Shown here: one piece after another, positions 1 through 9,737 of the stretch
Numbering within the stretch: the stretch's first letter is position 1
Layout of the letters: every line of letters starts with the position of its first letter
Origin: Chara braunii
Lineage: Eukaryota; Streptophyta; Charophyceae; Charales; Characeae
Direction of reading: 5' to 3'
Length of the DNA: 40,319 nucleotides
NCBI GenBank assembly: GCA_003427395.1
Contig: BFEA01000164.1
Span: forward strand, 1,060,167-1,100,485
The notes under the pieces: model-generated
What the model was told of the DNA's origin: nothing
The model's database searches: none
The model's input: the letters and a program-made list of their open reading frames with translations, nothing else
Program-made: the position numbers and the translations under genes

Positions 1-890
1 TGGGAGACAACTTCAGCATTGTCAATCACGAACTATTGCTGTGTTCTTATTGGGTGAAACTCGTGATGCCATTCTGCTTATGGTTCGAGGTCATGGCTAT
101 CTGGTAACTTATGTATGATGCTGTTTGCGTTCTGGAGTTCGCTATTGCTCATCTTCCTTGCACTTTCATCTCCCGCTGATATGATTCCCTTTTGGCTTCC
201 CAACGTACTGAGCTCACCACTATGGTAGAATGTGGCTGGCATGGCAGTAAAGCCTGGACAGTGGGGCAACCTGCTGAAGGCACTGAGGGTCTACAGTTGC
301 ACTGGGAGCTCAAGGTGGTGGTTCTCTATGTTAGTTCTTTGAAGTGCTTGTGTAAGTACGTGTTATATCTATGGGTTGTTAGGCGAATCATTTGTAGAAT
401 CAGCCCGCAGGGTCTGCCACAAATAGAAACTTGGTGTGACCCCAGCAACATATATAAATACGGGGAACTCAATTGCTCTCGTAGTTAGCTAGACTGACTA
501 GGTCTTAGCTGCCTTTCTCTGTGCAAATGTATACTTGGCCATCTGATGCTGTGTAGGTGTATGCCCATAGATATTTTTTTATTATTTTATAATCCTTCTT
601 GCAAGGGCTGTGAGGTCATTTCAGGGGGCCTCTCCTTGGAAGGGTTGGCTTCTGTCGTTAGCTATGGAGTTTGATTAATTATTGGCATCTCCCGCTTTTT
701 TATCTACTACCAGTTACGAGCTTGCCCTTGTCAATCAGGTCTGCCATCAGGAGCATGTTGGCAGATTTCTTCAATTGCCATGCACATCTGATGTCTACAA
801 ATCAGCTTAGGCGTCAGCGGCCACATAGCCGGAATTCCAATTAATCCTGGAATATTGACGTCGCACTTCGCGCAACTTCTAACACTTGAC
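1..890. other. Unassigned non-coding DNA
   Basis: No open frame here resembles a known protein; those present are short and of random composition. The only structured element I see is a TATA-like box at 451-460. The DNA could be the decayed flank or LTR of a transposon, but nothing in the sequence proves it. Confidence 0.5.
451..460 (+). promoter_or_regulatory. TATA-like box
   Basis: TATATAAATA fits the eukaryotic (especially plant) TATA consensus and stands in otherwise mixed-composition DNA. A start about 30 bp downstream would give a transcript with no recognisable ORF, so this could be an LTR promoter relic or chance. Confidence 0.3.
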
Positions 891-1124
891 TAACCCCCCA
901 ACCCTTTGTGGTAGGAGGTTACGACCACTAACCCTCATTGTTTTCCATGTACGTCACAACAGCTTGCAGGACTATTTATCAAAATATTTTGCCCATACGC
1001 CTCAGCCTAACCCTCCACCCCTTTGTGGTAGGAGGTTACGACCACTAACCCTCATTGCTTTCCGCGTACGTCACAACAGCGTGCGGGACTATTTATCAAA
1101 ATATTTTGCCCATACGCCTCAGCC
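891..1124. repeat. Two-copy tandem duplication, 117-bp unit
   Basis: Unit one is 891-1007 and unit two 1008-1124; both have the same length and differ by scattered substitutions. Each runs from TAACCC to GCCTCAGCC. The duplication also creates a repeated peptide in one plus-strand frame, but that frame has no protein-like features. Confidence 0.9.
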
Positions 1125-1240
1125 TTATCGGTCAAGGAGTCTGTCGAGGCATCGTATTAGGACACTCTTTCCGCCTTTTCAGTTTAAACTGGCTCCGTCA
1201 TAGCAGTCGTCATAGCACTGTCTCCATTGTTAAAACATGG

Positions 1241-1273
1241 GCAAATACCCTTGTAAGTTGTAAGGGTATTTGC
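1241..1273. repeat. Perfect 12-bp stem-loop
   Basis: GCAAATACCCTT and AAGGGTATTTGC are exact reverse complements separated by nine bases. The following bases CCGACA then ACGT (1275-1284) resemble the right border of the insertion at 28856-34193, where a related GATACCCTTGT string also precedes CCGACA. Confidence 0.7.
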
Positions 1274-1284
1274 TCCGACAACGT

Positions 1285-2323
1285 TCTCTGTTACACTCGC
1301 AGACCCGCTACGTTGTTCAAGAAATCAGCGGACGTGGGATCGGGTGACTCACGAACCCCCATGTCGGCCGTGCCCATTTCTTATTTGCATCCCTCTTGAA
1401 CCAGTTCCGGTCCCTTCTCAGGCCCCATTGGTCGTCGGTACAGTACTCTTTCTAAGACATTGCGGGATTGTCACCGTCCATGTAGAACCTGAAAAGGTGG
1501 GGCGTTGAATGACCTGCAATCGCTTTATCGAGGTACAGTTGTATAGTCCTGACTGGAAAAGAATATATCTTCTGAGTTCAGGAGTGGAACAAAGCTCTGG
1601 GGTAGCTGAAAGGGAGATTTGTGCGGTTGTTTGACCTTAGGATTTCCCCCTCCTCCCTGCTAGTAATCCTGGGTGCCAGATTTCGCTGGTGAGGCTGACT
1701 CTGTTCACCTCCGTTGGGCTAGCCAATACTCAGTTGCTGCTTTCGCCGGGAATTGCAATTCAAAACTCGCTGGCTGCCGGCAAATTGTTACACCGAATTT
1801 GGGTTCTCTTGTGGCTGTGGCATTGAGATTGTGCAATCTGGCGGCCGTTTTCTTCAGTTGGCTGTAAAAGAACTATTTATCTCTTGGGATCGTGGTCGAT
1901 CCGTTGGATGTATGCACAATTTTATGTTGTGGGGCCGTAATGTAGGGGTGGATTTGTTGGAGGGAACGTCGTGTGCAAGGAAAATGAACAGAAGTGAGAT
2001 GACAATATTCAGATTGCACAATCACATTGAAAGCCAAATTGTATCACAGTGTTCAGAAAGCTGCACTGCACCAATATAAGACCAATGGAGAATCCTAGCA
2101 CTAAAAGTCAATGTCAATGAGAGCTTGCTATAGCCACCACCAACATATGTATTCAGTCTCTATCTCCCTACTTGGCGCTCGGCCCCCAGCCTACTCCCTA
2201 CACAGCTACTACTAGCCTACTAATTGACAATGCATTGAATGCAACTGTTGACGTCAGCAGCCTCCAAAGTACTTGAAGATGTCGCCCATGCAGACCATTG
2301 CCAATACCAGGTATGAGCCCTCA
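1285..2323. other. Unassigned DNA, no gene seen
   Basis: Short frames are open on both strands, none with a recognisable domain. I see no RNA gene and no repeat longer than a few bases. Confidence 0.4.

Positions 2324-2368
<45 letters not shown>
2324..2368. repeat. (CAT)15 microsatellite
   Basis: Fifteen uninterrupted CAT triplets. They read as poly-His, poly-Ile or poly-Asp in different frames, and the apparent ORFs around them come from the repeat rather than from selection. Confidence 0.95.
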
Positions 2369-2369
<1 letters not shown>

Positions 2370-2371
<2 letters not shown>

Positions 2372-3039
2372 TCTCTCTCTCTCCCTCGTCTCTCTCCCAC
2401 GCCTTCCCTTTGTACACCCGAAGACCACACCTGCGCCTCACTGTACATCCGAGCCCGCCAGCTATGGAGGCTGGGCTATGGCGCTGCCCTCAGCAGCGCC
2501 CTGCTCTCAACACGACCGCACGCGCTTGCACCTCGCTGCTCACCGCTAGCAGCAGTCCACGAGCTTTAGCTCCAGCAGCGCTGCCGCCAGCATGCGAGTG
2601 CCTGAATGCCAGGCCAGGGAGCGATCTCTTTCCTATATGGAAAGAGCCTGCCTCATTCGGCAGCCTGGCTGGACTGGCCTGGGCCCAGAAGCTTCCGGTA
2701 GGCCCCAGGATGCTGCGCCTCTCTTGCAGGTACTGGGCCTCGTTCGGTTGGGCCTCCCAACTGTCTGTGTATGAAGCTGCGATTCTCGTCCAGGGCCTGC
2801 ATCATTTTGGAAAGGCCTGGAAGGTCTCGCTGCTCGGCCTGTGTTTTTCTCAGCCAACTGGCGCGACGAAACTGCCTGGACCCAAATATGAAATTGACAG
2901 CCGAGGGCCTCTCTTGATGTGTTAGGCCCGCCTTCGCTTAGGGCGGGCGCAGATGCAACAGGGGCCCCCTTAGGCCTGCCGAGGGTCCGAATCCTCGCAT
3001 TCCCTCCTCCTGTACTTCGATAGTCCCCTGAGAAGTCTT
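2370..3039. other. GC-rich DNA next to element A, possible LTR remnant
   Basis: The stretch is rich in GGCCTGG-like words. It contains a perfect 7-bp stem-loop at 2926-2948 (GCCCGCC/GGCGGGC). On the minus strand, just after the pol stop of element A, a purine-rich AGGAGGAGGGAA run (about 3000-3012) could be a polypurine tract followed by an LTR beginning TGCGAGG. No second LTR copy is visible, so the LTR call is tentative. Confidence 0.3.
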
Positions 3040-3792
3040 CTATTCTGCAGGCATCTTTCCTTTGAGATCCCTTTCGAAGCCTGCAATGACTTGAGCTGCA
3101 GTTCTCATGAGTTCTTCTCTGGTGAACCACCGATCTTCGCTAGGATCCAGGTGATGTCTGAATCTGACCCGATACTGCATTTTTGGCTTAGGAGGGCGAC
3201 CTCTCCCCGGTGGTCGAGGAACAGGCATCACACGATGCTCCACAATCTTGTCGACGTCCACTTCGCCATCCATGGTTGGGGGCAGCATTGACCGTCTGGA
3301 AGGGAATTGTGCAGATTCTGCGAAAGGCGCCAGCTTTGAGGCATGAAATACAGGGTGTGTACGTAGATGTGGGGGAATACGAATCACATAGGAAGGTCCG
3401 TCCATCTGATCTCCCACTATGTCTAAGACCTCCCAAGGACCAAAGTACTATGGCATTAGCTTTCTAGAAATTCCCAGTTCCTGTCCCAACGCAGATGATT
3501 TAACCCAAACTCGTTCTCCCACCTGAAATTGAGACGGTCGACTGTGCTTATTCTCAGATGCCACCATGGCATCTTGAGCTTTTCTAATATGCTCTACACC
3601 CTCTTGCAGCATCTGATCATACTTTACAGCAAACTCTATGCTGCCAGGTGCTGCAGATGGTTGACTCTCAGGTAACAGAAAATCTAAGGCGGTTCTAGGC
3701 TTCCAACCAAGATGCAGTTGGTTGGGGGTAATGCCATTCGTGCTGTGTACAACATTGTTGTACAGGCTGGCGACGAGAGGCAGTTTCTCGTC
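3040..3792 (-). pseudogene. Integrase C-terminal domain and chromodomain-like tail (element A)
   Basis: This is the last part of the polyprotein. The N-terminal part carries YNNVVHSTNG and PNQLHLGWKPR, typical of the end of the gypsy integrase core. Next comes the GERVWVK region (integrase C-terminal beta-barrel), then HPVFHASKLAPF. The last 70 residues contain DVDKIVEHRV and QYRVRFRHHLDPSEDRW followed by a helix, the pattern of a chromodomain that in this group steers integration to chromatin. Stops lie near 3792 and near 3452 within an otherwise continuous frame, so this copy is broken. The chromodomain assignment rests on pattern only. Confidence 0.8.
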
Positions 3793-4554
3793 CTAGTCAT
3801 CCTGACTTGGCTTAATGTAGTGCCTCAGTAATTGCTGCACTACTCGATTCATTTGTTCCACCTGTCCATTTGACTCAGGGTGGTTCCCTGATGTCATCTG
3901 CAGTTTGGTGCCCATCTGTTGGGCTGTGTTTTGCCACAGTTCGCTTGTGAAACGTACATCCCGGTCACTGGCAATAGACTTAGGTAAACCAAAGTCTCGA
4001 ACACAATTGTCCATGAATAGTCTGATGACATAGTCAGTTTTAGCAGTCTCCGGCATAGCGATTAGTCTGGCATATTTGGAAAAACGGTCTGCTATAACGA
4101 AGATGTGCCTTTTGCCAGACCTGCTGGTCACACATAGTTAGTTTTAGCAGTCTCCGGCATAGCGAAGTCTGGCATATTTGGAAAAACGGTCTACTATAAC
4201 GAAGATGTGCCTTTTTCCAGACCTGCTGGTCACAAGAGTATCCATGAAGTCCATGGAGGCACTCTGACCAGGACCTTCAGGAATCGACAAGGGCTTGATG
4301 ATCCCAAGTGGAGCCTGAGTTCTAGGTTTGTCACGTTGACAGACCTTACAGGTTTCAACATATTTTTTGGCATCTTCCGTCGTAGAAGGCCACCAAAACT
4401 TCTGTACTAGGTTAGCTGATGTCTTTCTATAGCCAAAATGTCCAATTGCATCATGACATTCCCCTAAAAATAAACTACGCAAAGACTCACTATTAGGAAC
4501 ACAATCTTTTATTGCCTGCCTTTTCAAGAAACAGCAAGCCATTAACCATCGCAA
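3793..4554 (-). pseudogene. Integrase zinc finger and catalytic core (element A)
   Basis: The integrase inserts retrotransposon cDNA into chromosomes. The upstream piece (4554 to 4144) holds the HHCC zinc finger (ECHDAIGHFG ... CKVCQRDK) and the first catalytic Asp in MDFMDTLV. The downstream piece (4131 to 3793) holds the second Asp in SDRDVRF and the Glu in GQVEQMN, so the D,D-35-E triad is present in pieces. The core is split by a 104-bp tandem duplication that repeats SRSGKRHIFVI...DRFSKYARL and shifts the frame. No single frame encodes an intact enzyme. Confidence 0.85.
4031..4236. repeat. Tandem duplication, about 104-bp unit, inside integrase
   Basis: The copies lie at about 4031-4134 and 4135-4236. 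GTTTTAGCAG starts at 4037 and again at 4141. The second copy has lost two bases (GATTAGTC to GAAGTC) and carries a few substitutions. The duplication breaks the integrase frame. Confidence 0.9.
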
Positions 4555-4884
4555 ATTCGTCAGAGGTTACCTTAGCCTTCTCTTTGAACTTACGGATGAT
4601 CTAAGACACAACTGAGTCTTAACATATTTCTTGGCATCTTCCATCATAGAAGGCCACCAAAACTTTTGTACTAGGTTAGCTGATGTCTTTCTATAGCCAA
4701 AATGTCCAGTTGCATCATGACATTCCCCGAAAAATAAACTACGCAAAGACTCACTATTAGGAACACAGTCTTTTATTCCCTGCCTTTTCAAGAAACAGCA
4801 AGCCATTAACCATCACAAATTCGTCAGAGGTTACTTTAGCCTTCTCTTTAAACTTACGGATGATCTAAGACATAACTGAGTCTT
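4357..4884. repeat. Tandem duplication, 264-bp unit, spanning the integrase zinc finger
   Basis: AACATATTT starts at 4357 and at 4621, and GTTAGC at 4411 and 4675, giving a constant offset of 264 bp. Each copy contains the HHCC finger and the RNase H/integrase linker, with a few percent divergence. As a result, a second zinc-finger fragment reads on the minus strand at 4567-4806. Confidence 0.92.
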
Positions 4885-5066
4885 GCTGATAGGCTTCCAC
4901 CAACAATCGAGTTAAATCATTAGATATACCGAATTCAGTCACTAGCGCGCCCAGGTAATCTGCCCGTCGAGATAGTGCATCCGCTACCTTGTTTTACTCT
5001 CCTTTGATAGGATCAAGTTGATAGTCATACATGTCTATCACTTGTATCCATCTCTTGAGTGCATCT
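4885..5066 (-). pseudogene. RNase H C-terminal tail fragment (element A)
   Basis: On the minus strand the peptide order DMYDYQLDP, ADALSRR-like, LGALVTEFGIS and LVEAYQQD matches the intact version in element E (28105-28668) almost residue for residue. It is the end of the RNase H domain that removes the RNA template. The similarity ends abruptly near 5066, which marks the truncation point of element A. Confidence 0.8.
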
Positions 5067-5069
5067 GAG

Positions 5070-5911
5070 AGTACAACTCTCTTTTTCTGAAAATTCAAAC
5101 ATCTTGACATAACTTCCGACTTCAATCTTCGAAGGTTGGCGTTTCTTGTTCGCATGATGGATCATGGCATGTTGTCACTTGGTCATTGCTTCAATGACAA
5201 CTTCGAGCAAGAGATCATACTTGGCACTGAAGCCAGGCCTCCCGGGTGTTAAACCAGCCGATCGTTTCTGGGAATAAGTAGGAGAGCAGATTACGAATCT
5301 GCCAACCGTAATGCAACTTGTTTGGCGTTATGCAGGTGGAAGAATGGATGGAGTCGTTGTACAACCCCTTGATTGAATACGTCTCTTCATCCCACGTTTC
5401 CTGATTCGGAATGATTAAAGCATGGAGAAGTTGGAACACGGTCTGGTTGATCTCCTCCGCCAAACCATTGGCTTCGGGATGTCGGTCAAATGTCATGCTC
5501 AGTTTGAGGCCAGGGAGTTAGGACGTGAAGTCCTTCCATTCAGTACTTATGAAGCGAGGGTCCCGATCACTCCCGAGGGTTTTCGAGGTTTCAAACTGTA
5601 GAGTGTACTTTTGGTGGAACTCACTGATCACAACTTCGGTTGGGGCATGATGTGGCAATGAAATCAGATTTTGGAATTTGGAAAAACGATCAACAATCAC
5701 CATCACTTGCGAATAATCATTCTTACTTATCTTTTCTCATGTCCGTGAAGTCGATAGAGACAAACTCTCCAGGTTCTAGCAGCCCCTTCGGCATTTGTCT
5801 TGATGTTTTGACTCGTTGACACACTTGAGACTCGGCCACAAACTTTTCAACAAATCCTTTCATACTAGGCCAATCAAATTGTTGTAATAGGTTTCTGTAA
5901 GTCTTTGCCAT
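5070..5911 (-). pseudogene. Integrase (element B), broken in three frames
   Basis: The zinc-binding end reads YRNLLQQFDWPSMKGFVEKFV...CQRVK, with the first Cys of the CxxC changed to Ser (ESQVC). The core reads SIDFTDM (first Asp), GSDRDPRF (second Asp) and GLAEEINQ (Glu). The C-terminal region continues to about 5070 with NKKRQPSKIEVGSYVKM, the usual beta-barrel entry. Frame changes near 5510 and 5715 and a stop in the C-terminal part disable it. Confidence 0.8.
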
Positions 5912-6252
5912 GCTGAAGTGTCAATTCCGACTGTGAGCCAAGTCCAAGAAGTGTGTGCGGAGAGGCTTATGGTTGGGTACACACAAGCGGTCATTCTTTC
6001 CATATCGTCAGAAAACCAGTCCTTCAAATTCGTGGGAATTAGGTTGATTGGAAGGTTAGCCCGCAACTGCTCAAGGATCTGGCTGAGGTTCGGGTCCTTG
6101 GCAATTCGCTCCACGAGCTCCACCTTCAGTTTCTTCCGAAGGTCGTAGGAGTTCACAAGGCAAGTCATATACTCAGGGTGGCGAGACAATGCATCAGCAA
6201 CTCGATTATAACAACCCTTTTTGTGTTCAGTTCAAAATAGAAAATGTCAATA
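5912..6252 (-). pseudogene. RNase H to integrase linker (element B)
   Basis: The minus frame begins MSRHPEYMTCLVN, equivalent to the DALSRRP end of RNase H, then LRKKLKVELVERIAKDPNLSQILEQLR, the usual helical linker before the integrase finger. About 60 bp between this and the RNase H copy upstream look rearranged. Confidence 0.65.
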
Positions 6253-6675
6253 TCATGGAATCAGTGAGTCAACGTAGGGAACAATACCTCGCGCAGGGCA
6301 TAGAGCTTGCGCATGTAGGTGGACGTGGCTACCTTCTTCGCTGGGCATGCGTTTGCTATAGTACTCGAGCGGCCACAAGCCATCACCGTCATGTTGTTGC
6401 AACATTGCGTCAATCCCATACTGGGTTGCATTCGTGGTGACTACGAATGTGAGTTTGGAATCCGCAATGCGGAGTAGAGCTCGCATGTAGGTGGAAGTAG
6501 CTACCTTTTTGTTGGGCATGCGTTTGTTGTAGTACTCGAGCGACCACAAGCCATCACCGTCATCTTGTTGCAACACTGCGCCAATCCCATACTGGCTTGC
6601 ATCCGTGGTGACTATGAATGTGACTTTGGAATCCGCAATGCGAAGTACAAGATAACTTACGGAGGCCTCTTTCAA
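6253..6675 (-). pseudogene. RNase H, N-terminal part, tandemly duplicated (element B)
   Basis: RNase H degrades the RNA strand of the RNA/DNA hybrid. Its start, VTTDASQYGIGAVLQQ, with the first catalytic Asp, is followed by LEYYNKRMP. The same block then repeats as VTTNATQYGIDAMLQQ ... LEYYSKRMP, where the catalytic Asp has become Asn. The repeat unit is about 172 bp. The C-terminal half of the domain does not follow in frame. Confidence 0.85.
6297..6640. repeat. Tandem duplication, about 172-bp unit, inside RNase H
   Basis: GCATGTAGGT occurs at 6311 and 6483, and the flanking sequence aligns over the whole unit. The copies have diverged considerably, so the duplication is old compared with others in the window. 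Confidence 0.85.
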
Positions 6676-6731
6676 GGTTTGAAAAACAGTCTCACATGTT
6701 GCATCTCACGTGTAAGATACGTTCTTGCTTG

Positions 6732-7418
6732 TTAGTTTGGACAACGGGCAAGCAACAATAAAAAATTGGCGTACGAACTTCCGATAGTATGATGCAATTC
6801 GCGGACGTTCGTGGGTTGAGGCCACTTGCGTATGACCTCAACCTTGGTCGCTTCAAGCTCAAGGCCTGCAACAGACAACCAGTGCCCATGGCAGATCACG
6901 TCGTCCCTCCTAAACTCAGATTTCTCTAAGTTGAGATGGAGTTGCGTTTTCTTGAGGATGGTGAACACTTCCTCAAGGTGCTTTATATGTTCCTCGATTG
7001 ATTTGCTGAAAATCAGAATATAATGGAGATACACAACCACAAACTGACCAATCTGTTCGTGGAGGACCTTGTCCATAAGGCTTTGAAAGGAGGCCGGTGC
7101 ATTCGTGAGACCGAAGGGCATTATAGTGAATTCGTAAAGCCCGTCGCATGTCTTGAATGCAATCTTGTGCTGGTCCACAGGATCGACTTCAATCTGGTGG
7201 TATCCAGACTTGAGATCGATCTTGAAGAAGACCTTGCACCCACCTTCAACATCAAGCAAATCATCTATGCGTAGTGATGGGTATGAATTTTTCCTTGTGA
7301 TGCGGTTTAGACCACGATTATCAATACACATATGAAGTCTGTCTCCTTTCCTTGGGACAAACAAAACAGGTGCACCAAATTCATATTCGCTAGGCTTAAT
7401 CCATCCCTTGTCGATCAT
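6732..7418 (-). pseudogene. Reverse transcriptase with YLDD changed to YLHY (element B)
   Basis: This domain copies element RNA into DNA. Visible blocks, in order, are KGWIKPSEYEFGAPVLFVPRK, LHMCIDNRGLNRIT, FFKIDLKSGYHQIEV (first catalytic Asp), KIAFKTCDGLYEFTIMPFGL, NAPASFQ, the active-site strand VVYLHYILIF, then LEEVFTILKK and LHLNLEKSEF. The canonical YxDD Asp pair is replaced by His-Tyr at 7020-7031, each by one base change from GAT. The frame is otherwise open for 228 codons, so the catalytic loss stands out. Confidence 0.9.
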
Positions 7419-7939
7419 CTCATCAATCTGTCCACCAACTCAATTGTGTGTCGGACCGATCGCGTGGGTACTCCGCGGGGTTCGGCCACAACTACGAAAA
7501 ATTGGTCGAGTAGGCTTTGGATGCTTGTTGGGATCGGTTGGGTTGGGGGGTCACAAAGGATCACTTAAATCAAGTCGCAAGTGCTTAGTGATGGCAACCG
7601 AATCTGAAGTAGACTCGTTTGGAATAGGAGTACGTGTAGGGATAGAAGTAGATTTGTCATGCAAAGTATAATTATTACGGGCCGCAAAAGTAGAAGGTAC
7701 ATGAGTAGGACGAACAAAGGCAACATACAACTGTTCATCCTCCTTATGCCTGCATCACTTCTGTAGAACTGCATGGCATTAAGAAAGGTCACGGGGGAGT
7801 CGAGTTTCTCATCCAAGAGGACGGGGCGGTCGTTCCTTGTACATTTTCTACCATGAAAAGCAGTTCCTTCCACTTGGTCCATTCACATTGGGACTCTAAC
7901 CATCCCAACCCGAGGATTGCGTCGAAGGTATATAGAAGT
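7419..7939 (-). pseudogene. Protease to reverse transcriptase linker (element B)
   Basis: This is the expected position of the region joining protease and reverse transcriptase. The minus-strand frame at 7565-7882 starts MDQVEGTAFHGRKCTRNDRPVLLDEKLDSP and then degenerates into Leu-rich residues, which suggests a frameshift. Nothing more specific can be said. Confidence 0.5.
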
Positions 7940-8284
7940 TCAATGCGTGTGTGATAGTCTTTTCTTTGTCAAAGGTAGTGTGCACTCCTTTGACTGCATG
8001 CGTAGATGAGGCAACCTCTTTGTTGTGCCTACTTGAGTCCGGCAAGGGCTCTGCAAAGCCACTTGCTTCATCCCCAAACCCACTATGCGTATCCCATGTG
8101 GAGACATGAAATTAGTCGTGGCACCACAATCAATCAAGACACGAAGATAGCGGTGGTTAATGAGAAGTTTGAAGGAGATTAACCTCGCTGTCCCTTGAGC
8201 ACACTGTTGTTTCATCTTAGCCCATTGCTCTGGGTGATAATGAAAGTCAACCTTCTTTGACTCCTCCCAAGACTCAACATACAA
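7940..8284 (-). pseudogene. Retropepsin-like aspartic protease with DCGA active site (element B)
   Basis: The minus frame carries LRVLIDCGATTNFMS, aligning with the LIDSGATxNFI block of plant gypsy proteases that cut the polyprotein. The active-site D[S/T]G triplet reads Asp-Cys-Gly (8120-8131). The frame opens with a Gag-like stretch (FHYHPEQWAKMKQQCAQG) and is lost after the active site. Confidence 0.75.
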
Positions 8285-8453
8285 AACAGGACATTCACTA
8301 GCCTTATAATCAGGAGAAGTTGGGCTTCAAGAGCGGACTGCTGGTCAGTGATATGGTCCTTTGGAGAACTATCACTGACTGGTTCAGACTTCCTTGTTGT
8401 GGAGTGTGTTGATGAACCCTCTATACCCGATTTAAGTTTTCCTGCAGCCTAAA

Positions 8454-8495
8454 GCATTCTTAGACCTTATGAATTGTTTTTTGGCAATGCAGGCA
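8454..8495 (-). pseudogene. CCHC zinc knuckle of gag with an internal stop (element B)
   Basis: The minus strand encodes CLHCQKTIHKV-stop-EC, exactly C-x2-C-x4-H-x4-C if the TAA is counted as one residue. Such knuckles bind the element's RNA during packaging. Another stop (TGA) lies shortly before it, in GlnAlaGlu-like gag sequence. Confidence 0.8.
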
Positions 8496-8650
8496 AGCTC
8501 CTTTCTTTATCCTAGCCTTTCATTCAGCCTCATTGATCCGGAGGTCCACCCAAGGTTTAGTACTTGCGTTGTTCCGATTGGCTAGGATTTTAACTCCCTT
8601 AGGGCGTGAATTCCAGTTTTGGTTTCCCTTCATATGGGCAGTCCTTTTAA

Positions 8651-9064
8651 ACCACAGGTCCCCCCGCCATCGAAAACCCCTGGTACCGGTGAGTTAGGGC
8701 CGGGTTGTACGGAGGGGCGGCGACCGTACTGAGGCGCCAGGTTGTGCGGAGGCCGACGGGTCCAAATCCCGCCACTTTCCAAGCGGCAACTTTGTCGATT
8801 TTTCGTGCTCAGAGTATTTCACCAAAATATATGAAAATTTGAGGGTTCGTAGATTAGGTAGTGATCTTTCAGGGAAAAATATCAGGAAAAAAAAAAATCA
8901 TTTTGACGGTGAAATAATTGCCGCGCCGATTTGATTTATTTCAGATTTTTGTCGCAAAATTTTGTACGGAGGCCCGCCCGGTTTTCCACGCTGTACTACC
9001 GGTAGCCGTCGCGAAACGGCGCTACCGATACCCCGAGGTTTTTTTCGTGAGGGGGACCTGTGGT
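8651..9064. mobile_element. 414-bp terminal-inverted-repeat element at a TTAA target (MITE-like)
   Basis: The ends ACCACAGGTCCCCC (8651-8664) and GGGGGACCTGTGGT (9051-9064) are perfect 14-bp inverted repeats, each flanked outside by TTAA (8647-8650 and 9065-9068). Removing the element and one TTAA leaves the gag reading frame of element B running straight across, which shows an insertion. TTAA duplication is the signature of piggyBac and Kolobok-type transposases. The element has no ORF of its own and carries an internal imperfect hairpin at about 9001-9026. Confidence 0.85.
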
Positions 9065-9737
9065 TTAAAGGCACCAAATTTTTCATCTTCGTTATTAATC
9101 TCGGATTCTTGGGTGGAAGAGTAGGTTGTATCAGCGTCTTGTTCTTGGCCATCGCCAAGAGTGGGGTCATCTGCTTCCGCCTCCCCTTCTACCTCCGACA
9201 AGTCAAGCCAGCAAGACGGTTGCTGCCACAAAATTGTCCGCGAACAAAGGTCTTGTTGTTGCTTGCTGTGGTAAGGAGTTTTCCTGCCTCTAGACTGACT
9301 ACATCCTTCACAAGGAAAACCAATCAGTGTAACCAAAGAAATCCTTGCCTAGTCATAAGGAAAACCAATCAGTGTAACCATAGAAATCCTTGCCTAGGCG
9401 ATTGATGAAATGGGTGGGAACCGTACCTTTAACATCATCCAAGCGCGATTGCACTGTCAGTTCCAATCCTGGTGTCGCGACGAGTATGCATCTGCAATTT
9501 GTGCATGGTGCCCTGCCACTTGTTGTGCTGAAGTTCATCGAGCAGGATCCTTACTCTAGATGCAGCATGCAGGTCTTTGTATTGTGCTAGTAGTATCTCT
9601 TCGAGAGCGGCAGCCGGGGTGACTTTAACCCATTCCGTTAAATCGATCTTGGGATACCCAACTTGCATAGCTTGGACTTCTAGGAAACCCCTTACAACAA
9701 CCTCGATGTTCGTCCCTAGGATCAAGGACTGATTCAC
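9065..9737 (-). pseudogene. Gag C-terminal half (element B)
   Basis: Minus-strand frames carry a capsid-like stretch (FLEVQAMQVGYPKIDLTEWVKVTPAAALEEILLAQYKDL...RILLDELQHNKWQGTMHKLQ) and then an acidic segment (LSEVEGEAEADDPTLGDGQEQDADTTY) leading towards the zinc knuckle. A frameshift lies near 9435, and a 45-bp duplication at 9312-9401 adds to the disruption. The protein would package element RNA. Confidence 0.7.
9312..9401. repeat. Tandem duplication, 45-bp unit
   Basis: AAGGAAAACCAATCAGTGTA starts at 9312 and again at 9357. The two 45-bp copies differ at very few positions. The unit is a multiple of three and so by itself keeps the gag frame. Confidence 0.9.

Larger units (their letters stand above)
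3040..5066 (-). mobile_element. Element A: 3' half of a chromovirus-type Ty3/gypsy retrotransposon
   Basis: Reading on the minus strand from 5066 down to 3040, the order is RNase H tail, integrase zinc-binding domain, integrase core, integrase C-terminal domain and chromodomain-like tail, which is the Ty3/gypsy order. The gag, protease and reverse transcriptase are missing; homology stops near 5066, where element B begins. The element is the same family as E/F at 27385-37391. Two internal tandem duplications and several stops make it non-functional. Confidence 0.9.

Noticed and set aside
2220-2569. ORFs with poly-His, poly-Ile or poly-Asp
   Set aside because: They are translations of the (CAT)15 repeat.
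2926-2948. Bacterial-type terminator hairpin
   Set aside because: It has no T-run and no bacterial gene upstream; it is a GC-rich stem in eukaryotic repeat DNA.
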